From Tubulanus polymorphus (lineage: Eukaryota; Nemertea; Palaeonemertea; Tubulaniformes; Tubulanidae): a stretch of 64,000 nt of DNA. How positions within the stretch are numbered: position 1 is the first letter of the stretch; each line of letters starts with the position of its first letter. Position numbers and translations under genes: made by a program. This document shows positions 56,506 through 64,000 of this stretch, one piece after another. The notes under the pieces were generated by a model. It was given only the letters and a program-made list of their open reading frames with translations, did no database searches and was not told the DNA's origin. Location: positions 9,216,501-9,280,500 of the forward strand of contig NC_134031.1 in assembly GCF_964204645.1 (NCBI RefSeq). Direction: 5' to 3'.

Positions 56506-57379
56506 GTTCTGCACGAGCCCAAGAAATATCTTTTTTTCATTCAAAAGACCTTTCGCTCAAAAATTTTTTCGTCGGAACAAAATTTTTTTCGTTCGAACCA
56601 AAAATATTCGGTTCGATTGAACCAATTTGGAAAATCATTAGAACAAAGTTGAAAAAACTTTTTTTCGTCCAAACAAAAGGTCTTTCGTTCGAACAATCAT
56701 TCGATCGATCAGAACCGTTTTAATTTGAACAGATTTTCTTGTCAGAATATTAAGTTTTTCATGCGAACAAGTATATTGTAGAAAGTTTTTTCTCCGAATC
56801 AAAAGTATTAAGTATTTTGTTCAATCGAACAGAATTGTTTTCATTCAAACATTCATTCGAAAAAAATTGTTTTCCCTCAACCAAATTTTTTTGCCGGGAC
56901 AAAAAGTTTTTCATTTCAACAATAACATAGCTTTTTATTCGAACACGTTCTTTTGTCAGAATGAAGAAAGGTTTTGGTTCAAACAAAAAGCGTATTGTTC
57001 AATCAAACAGAATCGTTTTCATTCGAACAAGATTTTCTTGTCGGAACATTAAGTTTTTTGTTCGAACAGATATATTGTGCGATCGAAACATTTTTCATTC
57101 CAAAGAGCAAAATTCTGGTGGAACTAAATAGTCTTTTCGTTACAATGAGTAATCTTAAATCGAATAAAATAATCTTCTTATTCAAACACAAAGGTATAAT
57201 CTGAACCTGGGTTTACTTTGTATCCAATATCCATATTATCCCTTTCAGGTTGAAGCCCGTCTTCCATGTTTCTGACCATGAACGGAACACAGCTTGTTTA
57301 GGTCGTTTTGGAAATATACTCTGTCGGGTACATTTTAGATTAAGTCGTTTTGGAAATATACTCTGTCCGGTACATTTTG

Positions 57380-57690
57380 AATTACTCTGTATATCGTCCA
57401 TCAGGAGAGCGAAGAGAAGACGACTGAGGATACTACCTTGCGTGACTCAACTAGTTAGACCAATTTATTCCAAGATGAGACAGTTTCGTTGAATTCGGCC
57501 ACCTGTTTTCGTTAAGAGAAATATGCTGAGCCATTTAAGTGACCCATCATTGATACCGTTTCCGAATAGCTTATTTAGTAATCGCTGATGTTGGACCTTA
57601 TCAAATGCTTTTTTGAAATCCATAAAGATTAATTGCGGCCTAACAGTCCATTTTCCAGAGTCAAATAACCATCTGGTCCAGTCATCCATA
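57380..57690 (-). pseudogene. LINE reverse-transcriptase fragment (family 2)
   Basis: The minus frame 57689-57465 contains PQLIFMDFKKAFDKVQHQRL and NKLFGNGINDGSLKWLSIFL, the first palm motifs of an L2/CR1-like LINE reverse transcriptase. One frame over, near 57445-57395, VTQGSIL and LLFALLMDDIQ continue it. The catalytic YADD block is not reached. A more decayed relative in the equivalent place of the first hairpin-led copy (25870-26115) shows the fragment travelled with that element. Confidence 0.7.
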
Positions 57691-57902
57691 GTTTCAAAGT
57701 AGGCCTCAACGACTGTTTGTCAACTGTCCTTTTATAAAACCGTTTTGACAGTTGAACAGGATTCTAACTTCCCTTCAATTTTTATGGCATGTTGCGGCTG
57801 CATCAACTTACACACGATCGTCGACACAATATTCTGACAAGATCAAGAATACCAACGAGGATGAGATGAAAACCCTTTATCGCTGCTTTGCAGCTATATT
57901 TC

Positions 57903-58356
57903 TGTATAATTTTTGTATCTATGCATATTTTGTTACCACAATAAATTGTTAAGTTGTAGCTCATGTCATTTTCTATGATTGTGGAGAGTTCTAAAGACAT
58001 TAGTTATTCCATATGGTAACCACGGGGTGTTGAATAGTAGAATAACATTGTATTTTCTTATTATATTGGTACCTAGGCATATTTTGTTACCATGATCGAT
58101 TGCAAAGCTGTAGCTCATGACATGTTCTATGATTGTGGTGATTTGCAAGATGATTGGGTTTTGCATATGGTCACCAGGGGCCGTTGAATAGTAGATTAAC
58201 TTAGTATTTCCATATAATTATAATATATATTATAGTATCTGCTGACATGTTCTATGATTGTGGTGAGTTGCAAGGTTATTGGTTTTTTATATGGTTAGAT
58301 TGTTGAGCATTTGAAACCACTTCCCAATTCCACATGGCGTCCCTGGACCCCTAGTT
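57903..58356 (+). repeat. Repeat R3, partial copy 3
   Basis: Two and a half ~155-bp units (GCATATTTTGTTACCACAAT..., CATGTTCTATGATTGTGGTG) end at GGCGTCCCTGGACCCCTAGT. The 5' part is missing, directly at the hairpin-led element's right end. Confidence 0.6.
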
Positions 58357-58460
58357 TATATCAATATAAGTGGAAAATCTTAACTTATTTTAAAAAATGA
58401 TAGATCATCGGCCTATTTCCGGTTTTGAGATCTGCATCGTGTTTAGTTGTTGTGAAACAA

Positions 58461-59383
58461 ATCCAGGTAATAATGCCAGTGGTAAAAATGCCATAGGAAA
58501 GAATGCCAGAAGTAAAAATGCCAGAGGAAAAATCACATCATAGGTAAAAATGCCAGAGTTCAAAATGCCAGAGGGAAATATAAGGAAAACTAAGCAAAGA
58601 ATTTATTAACAATGGACCTGATATTCTTATTTACATTAGCTTTTACATAATGAATGCAGAGATTAGATATACATAACATATACCTACGATAATAAAAATA
58701 AAAAAATGAATCAAATCTATGAAATAAAGTCTTACATAAGCATGAAATTCTTAAAAAAATTTCTTATTTGCACAAGATGATATCGAGTAATTGATACAAC
58801 ATATTTTTAGATCATCGGAAATTAAAAACTTAATGCTATTGCTCTATGCAATTTATGATATCAAAGCAACAATTAGATGATTAGTTTATGAGATATTTTC
58901 GACAAGCTAGTTTTTTGTAATTAAAACAATCAAAGATTTGGCTGCAATTGTACCCAAAAATTTGAGTAGTTTTTGACGAGTTAGTTAGCTAGGATTCATG
59001 ATATCAAAGCAACAATCAGATGGATAGTTTATGTGAAGTTTTTGACAAATTAGGGTTGTAATTAATAGAATCAAAGGATTAGAAGGTATGGTACCCTGAC
59101 ACCTTTGAATAGTTCTTGACGAGTTAGTTTGCTAGGATTCATGATATCAAAGAAACAGTCAGATGAATAGTTTATGAGAAGTTTTTGTTGTAATTAATGG
59201 AATCAAAGGTTTAGCAGGTGTTTTTCCCACAAATTTGAGTCGTTTTCGACTAGTATGTTGGCAATAATTCATCAATTTACCCCTCTGGCATTTTTACCTC
59301 TGGCATTTTTACACCCCTGGCATCTTTACTTCTGGCATTCTTTCCTATGGCATTTTTACCTCCGGCATTATTACCGCGTACCT
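58461..59383. mobile_element. 923-bp foldback element built from ATGCCAG words, 11-bp duplication
   Basis: Both ends hold strings of AATGCCAGAGGTAAA-type units in inverted order (58468-58570; 59280-59375). TTGTGAAACAA flanks the element at 58450-58460 and 59384-59394. The middle has two or three ~115-bp tandem units (TTGACGAGTTAGTTAGCTAG, GATTCATGATATCAAAG). The long target duplication would fit a Mutator-like element. No gene. Confidence 0.7.
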
Positions 59384-59674
59384 TTGTGAAACAATATCTA
59401 GCCAATAGCAGCTCACAACACAACCAACGATAAGCTGTGTGTATTAGTGATCGATAAAGACGCTATATGTCTTGAAATCAAAAGCCTGACTGATAAAAAT
59501 CGCGAAACATATGAATAATGCCATGAATAATGGAAATTTTCACAATTACTGACATTTTTTAGCGGGTCTTCTTACTATATGCGGGCCTTGGAAGCAAATC
59601 TGATACTTTAATTCTGGTGGCCTAACTATAGTCTACCTAGCGGTCGTTTTCCTGATCCCAAACAACGTCTAAAC

Positions 59675-59960
59675 TCTAGGGCGAGAGTGCACAAATGCCT
59701 ATAACTATAAGGTTAATTTTCGTCCCTCATTATTATGAGGGACAAGGCTTAGAGCGTCTGTTTCACCCCATCAACTTCTTACCTCAAACTGATTGTTCAG
59801 TAATCCTATAGAAGTTAAAAAACGAATTATTTCAGAACCTAATTCAGCTTTCATCGGAAATGTTCACCTCTGCTTGACTAAGTGGTGTGAATAACGGAGA
59901 TGGTCATTTCCTACCGGTCAGTATAATATAGAGGAACGTGGGGTAATAATTATCCTAGTA
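59675..59960. repeat. Repeat F, third copy
   Basis: CTAGGGCGAGAGTGCACAAA...GGTTAATTTTCGTCCCTCAT matches 29613 and 35943. The TTAA point seen in the other copies is altered here (CACCCCATCAACTTC). Confidence 0.55.
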
Positions 59961-60194
59961 TTTTGAATTTTTTTTCTGTTTCTAGGTCCCAGCGACTAAC
60001 CTAACACTCTAGACACTATCCTAGCTCTTCGACAAAATCCTGTGCAGTAGGCTACTTGGAACTGATATCGACCTTTGAAGGACGACTAGGGCTTGACATG
60101 TCAAAAAACACGAATGTTGAACATGAAGAAGACAAAAACGTGGATAAACTAGTCGAAGATTATAGAGCTGGTATGTTCACATCTATGATCAGCT

Positions 60195-61925
60195 GTTTTT
60201 AGCCCACTTTAGACTTCATTCCCAGTAGAAGTAGTTGACTATTTGTTACGGTAGAAATTACCAAATTTTGACCATACGAAAACTATTAGACGACGATGTT
60301 CTTTACATTCACATTTATTCGAAACGACTATAAAAACTGGCCACGTAGTGCGCAGGTCTCCTTTATATACCCAATTGTTTAGGTTACCGAGTCCTGCGAG
60401 TGACGTGAACCATTAATACATATCATAATACATGTATAACAGAATCAGCGATCGTATCATATTTAATATAGGAACCATATAACACTATTGTGTTGTTCAT
60501 TTTTCATCCGTCCGAAGATGAAACTTGCAGTTATTGTTTGAAGTTTTGAAGATGCTTCTATGGATTGTCTTGATATTTGGATTATACATGTATCTACCCT
60601 AGATTCATGTGCCCCAAAAACTAGCCCAATCAAAAGCAAGATGGCCAACTAATGGTCATTGTTGTTTGCTAAAATCAGAACTTTTTACACATCTTAAGCC
60701 CACTCAGTCCCAGCGAACTATATTACATTCTGCTTCACGTCTTGTCTATCCATCCTGTAGACAGAATTTAGTTTTCTTGGGAAGTTTTCGATATGCTTAG
60801 ATGTATGGTCTTGATATATAGTTGATGTGTGTATCTACCCTTCATAATATTCTTGTTCGCCCACCTGATACCTACACACCTTTGTATCAAAATAATTTCA
60901 TGGAAACTGGTTTTTGGATTAAGATTTTGAATTAAACAAACTATCAAATTACTAATAGGTTGAATTTGTTGCAAATTTTTTAAATCTATTAAGTACTGGT
61001 CGTAGCCTCAAAATTGGGTAAGTGGCTAAAAAGCATAGGTATGTCTCTAACCATGGACATATTAGACTGTATGTCTAATGAATGCTGATCATGTTCTTTA
61101 GGCCCCGCTTACACTGTACATTATCGATTTTATCATTCAATAACCAAGGTTTGCCCCAGTGCCGATCCCTTTTTCCGACTAGATTAAGCTTGACTTCTGC
61201 TGCAGGTAACTGGCAGCCAGCGTGAACGGTACCGTAAGATAAAATCAGATAGAATTGTGTGCAAAAAGTGGGATTCGATGCTAACTCTGTGCATCGATTG
61301 GTTCCGTGCCTTGTGGTTTAATTGTAATTGCATAGTACTTTTTAGATAAAATTGTCACAACCAAAACAAGTTTTCATGCACATCTCGATGGCAGAATCAA
61401 CAACTGGTTGATGGTGGTCATTGATTAATATAATTGGTATAAGTGGAAGTAGAAGTAGAAGTAGTTTCATATCGCTTACTACTATGTATATGTATTGCCG
61501 TTTTGTAAATAATGTGGTATGGTTTTACTTAAGCATAACGACCCCCGCTCGCAGTCTCTTAAACTGTGTCGTTAACGGTGTCAAAATAACTTTTCATAGA
61601 GACCTTGTTTCTCTTCTGAACATTCAAAATCACTAACCCTCTTCGATTCCTGGTGAGGTACGTTACATAATCTGCGGTTGTGAAGAGGTTAAAGCTTAAC
61701 TGGGGCTGTGACCATGTGTGCAGGCGGGCCCAGTATCATATGGTACCATCATGGTACCTGCGCTTGTTTTGTAAGACCAATCGGTTGTGAAATTGTAGAT
61801 CATAACATGTTCAGTGATTCAGCTGCGTTTAATTTTCTGAATATACCAAGGAACATTGGAAATTAAGATGAATGGTAGAGCATTCCAGTACCTTCCCACG
61901 CGGGTATGGTGTCCCTAGACTTCTT
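60195..61925 (+). repeat. Repeat R3, diverged long copy
   Basis: It starts TTTTTAGCCCACTTTAGACT, has CTTGATATTTGGATTATACA and AAGATGGCCAACTA in the same order as copies 1 and 2, and ends CGGGTATGGTGTCCCTAGAC. The 155-bp units are nearly worn away. An internal restart is visible at 60690-60850. No gene. Confidence 0.5.
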
Positions 61926-62301
61926 TTTTAAAACAAACCACCCGAAAAGTGCATGATGAGATGCCCTAGTTAGTTACCTAATCGTTGGTGGTCAGCTTTT
62001 TATGACGTTCGGGATGACAAACGCCAAAACACGGTTGAAAAAAGTAACACTTCAAAAATATACTTTCTATTCACTTCACACCACAATTAATGGCTTAATT
62101 CACAAACTAACACAGGTACCTTTCGAAATAATCCGATGTTATGCATGTTTTGAGCGATTAATCAACATTATTTTGAGAATAGAACGATGACCACATTCAA
62201 ACGTGGTGAACGGATAATAAGATAAAATCCCACTATTTACAGATTAAAAGAATTTAAAAACCAGAATTTATTTATAAATCTAAAATATATAAAGACACAA
62301 C

Positions 62302-62332
62302 GTTTCGATCTCACCCTAGAGATCATCGTCAG
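62302..62332 (-). ncRNA. Hammerhead-ribozyme core in the left terminal repeat
   Basis: On the minus strand CTGACGA is followed by a perfect 6-bp stem (GATCTC/GAGATC) and then GAAAC, the type I hammerhead core (CUGANGA, stem II, GAAA). Downstream AC...GTC could make a very short stem III and cleavage site. Stem I is not convincing. Confidence 0.65.
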
Positions 62333-62379
62333 GTGTGAAAAATAGACTAAACTTCTGATCTTACCTCTTTTATCGACTT

Positions 62380-63228
62380 CATCAACTCCCAATATCCATC
62401 TTTGAAATTCACTTTTGAATGGGAACAAAATGACCAAATTCCGTTTTTAGATGTTCTAATTCACAATAAATTTTCTCATTTGATTTTCTCAGTCTACCGT
62501 AAACCTATCAACGCCGAGGCATACCTTCTCTTCTTTTCGTTTTCTGACAAATCAATCAAAATTGGTCTCGCTCAAGGCCTCTCTCCGTGCACTACGGGTC
62601 TGCGATGAAACCTTCCTTTCGGCTGAATTTGACCATATATCCAACTCTCTTAGAAAATTGGCTTACCCTGATCACATTTTGAAAATCGCTATTTCTAAGG
62701 CTAAACGTACTTTCTTCAATTCTAAACCTCCAGAAAATAAAAAACACATTTCAGAGTTCATTGTAGTTCCGTATGTACCTGTCTTGGAAAAGTTTCGTCA
62801 CTCTCTCCCTTTATTGGATAAACAAATCATTTTCACGTATGAAAACAAAATTAGTAAGACTGGTTAAAAACAATCAATCTAAACCTTTGGACTGCGGAGT
62901 ATACAAAATTCCTTGTTTTGGCTGTGATAAAATTTACTTTGGAGAAACTGGTCGTGATTTAAAAACTCGATTTTCGGAACACAAAAAGGATATAATAAAT
63001 CAAAAACCGGCTAGTGGCGTAGCCAATCACGTTTGGAACACTGGTCATCGTTTTAATTTTGATAAAGCCGAAATTATTCATACTTCCAGCAATTACACTA
63101 AACGCCACATAGTTGAGTCTGCCCTAATAACTCGTCACTCAGATATTAGTACCAATTTAAATAATGGCTTTTCCCCGCATAATTCCATTCTTTCTAAGTA
63201 TATTACTTCATGCCTTGTCAAACACTAA
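62380..63228 (+). pseudogene. Penelope-like reverse transcriptase C-terminus and GIY-YIG endonuclease
   Basis: Pieces in three frames read in order: an RT segment FTFEWEQNDQIPFLDVLIHN and FSVYRKPINAEAYL (62402-62520); after a frameshift near 62580, LRALRVCDETFLSAEFDHI and LAYPDHILKIAI (62580-62700); and after another shift near 62860, the GIY-YIG domain with DCGVYKIPCFGCDKIYFGET (about 62890-62950), GRDLKTRFSEHKKDI, and VANHVWNTGHRFNFD. The GVYKIPC...(I/K)YFGETGR signature with its Cys pair is the Penelope-element version of the GIY-YIG nuclease. The catalytic centre of the RT lies further upstream and is absent, so the copy is dead. Confidence 0.85.
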
Positions 63229-63309
63229 TTATTTACTCACTCACCAATTAACTCAATTAACCTGTCCTCCTCTGTACATATACCCCTGTTTTTAGTCTAT
63301 TTCTCACAC

Positions 63310-63340
63310 CTGACGATGATCTCTAGGGTGAGATCGAAAC
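63310..63340 (+). ncRNA. Hammerhead-ribozyme core in the right terminal repeat
   Basis: CTGACGA at 63310-63316, stem GATCTC 63318-63323 with GAGATC 63330-63335, then GAAAC 63336-63340, with GTC at about 63346. Known Penelope-like elements carry such ribozymes in their terminal repeats. Stem I pairing is weak, so activity is unproven. Confidence 0.65.
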
Positions 63341-63641
63341 ATCCAGTCTTTTATATATTTTAGATTTATAAATAAATTCTGGGTTTTTAAATTCTTTTAA
63401 TCTGTAAATAGTGGGATTTTATCTTATTATTATTTTGAGAAATTGATTAATTTCTCCACAAATTCCGCCATTGGCAGCCATTTCTCTGTATTGCATACAT
63501 TTGGCATGAAAGACAAGGTGACCTACAATTCAATATAATAGTTCAATTTAAAATTTTTGCTTACTACATTCGTCTTGGGTGTTATCCCGCGAATATTTTT
63601 GTCACAGCTTTTGTATCTATACCCTCAATGTAATGTATGCG

Positions 63642-64000
63642 CAATTCAATTCAATAAAATCTTTATTAATTCTGTAAAGTACAAGCTTTGTAGGATCAAA
63701 CAAGTTAATAAAGATGCAACAGGACAATACAATGTTATTTACAAAACGCGACATTACATAGCATTAGCATAGCAACACACACAAAAAAGAGACCGGTAGC
63801 CCGTTATTTACACATGCAAGATGCAATACAAAACAAAGGCACAGACGGTATGGCGCACGATCATTGAAACTGAGAAGACAATACTGTATTGATTCTATTT
63901 ACAGTTGAGAGGATTATTAACATATGATATTAAACCGTTAGATCAAATGGAAACAAATAGTATGACATTAAATGAAAGTAGTGTGAGGAATAGTTACATT
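63642..64000 (-). mobile_element. LINE 3' end, minus strand, running off the window
   Basis: CAATTCAATTCAATAAAATC at 63642 is the inverted (GAATT)n/AATAAA tail. GTAAAGTACAAGCTTTGTA following it also occurs at 20683. No domain is visible before the window ends. Confidence 0.45.

Larger units (their letters stand above)
49704..57902 (+). mobile_element. Hairpin-led element, copy 2, heavily interrupted
   Basis: Left leader at 49704 and right end AAACCCTTTATCGCTGCTTT/GCAGCTATATTT at 57871-57902. 49704 to about 51300 matches copy 1 (21477 to about 23170), and 56830-57902 matches about 25580-26176. The DNA between carries a truncated TGCGAC element, a TTAA element, LINE relics and an inverted piece of the element itself. 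Confidence 0.55.
62180..63428 (+). mobile_element. Truncated Penelope-like element with inverted terminal repeats
   Basis: It is flanked by the 13-bp duplication ATTATTTTGAGAA (62167-62179 and 63429-63441). Inverted repeats of about 140 bp lie at 62212-62351 and 63294-63428 and share GATAAAATCCCACTATTTAC and ATCTCACCCTAGAGATCATC. Between them is the C-terminal part of a Penelope-type protein. The host repeat it hit is seen unfilled, inverted, at 21250-21450. Confidence 0.85.

Noticed and set aside
58461-59383. CRISPR array for the spaced ATGCCAG repeats
   Set aside because: Units are too short and uneven, lie in inverted orientation at two ends, and the context is an animal genome.

Overview
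The window is animal genomic DNA, most likely from a marine invertebrate. It is full of LINEs, foldback elements, TTAA-flanked elements, a piggyBac element, a Penelope-like element and the palindromic word TAGGCCTA. No intact host gene is evident. I cannot name the species. Almost every coding region is broken by stops or frameshifts, so this is mostly fossil sequence.

Bases 1-13,740 are very AT-rich and hold a decayed double-jelly-roll virus of the Polinton/Maverick-adintovirus kind, in two unequal copies facing each other. The left copy (+ strand, 1-5338) runs: coiled-coil/membrane protein, conserved 'CATTGCG' protein, acidic plus membrane protein, major capsid protein (MCP), C2H2 zinc-finger protein. 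The right copy (- strand, 13,111 down to 5793) runs: family-B DNA polymerase with zinc fingers and an endonuclease VII-like insert, a small polymerase-adjacent protein, a penton-like minor capsid protein, two small proteins, then deletion-scarred pieces of the CATTGCG protein, the acidic protein and the MCP. The two sets overlap in sequence but are clearly diverged. No integrase, packaging ATPase or protease is visible, though the left copy runs off the window. Nearly every viral gene starts with an AT-rich (T)n...TAAATG(G) box. Two related hairpins fill the gap between the converging copies, and a 410-bp inverted repeat marks the right-hand border with host-like DNA.

From 13.7 to 64 kb the DNA is layered mobile elements. 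Main pieces: a LINE relic (14.2-16.3 kb); a foldback element at 17.0-19.8 kb holding a second element (TSD GAATCGGT) that holds a third (TSD ATTGAATG); two long copies of a hairpin-led element (21.5-26.2 and 49.7-57.9 kb) that ends in a second small hairpin, plus one compact copy (48.3-49.7 kb); a piggyBac relic (23.2-25.6 kb); a TTAA element present as an interrupted copy (29.7-34.5 kb, with two LINE relics inside) and a clean copy (51.6-52.7 kb); a ~4-kb palindrome (38.6-42.5 kb) with a broken PIN-like nuclease gene and a hAT-like insert; a probable multi-exon minus-strand gene (43.7-45.9 kb); arrays of ~155-bp units; a 923-bp foldback element built on an ATGCCAG motif; and a truncated Penelope-like element (62.2-63.4 kb) with GIY-YIG remains, inverted terminal repeats, a 13-bp TSD and hammerhead-ribozyme cores.

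The hairpin motif of the host-side elements also occurs at 5721 inside the viral block. This argues that the viral DNA is part of the same genome and not a stray contig.
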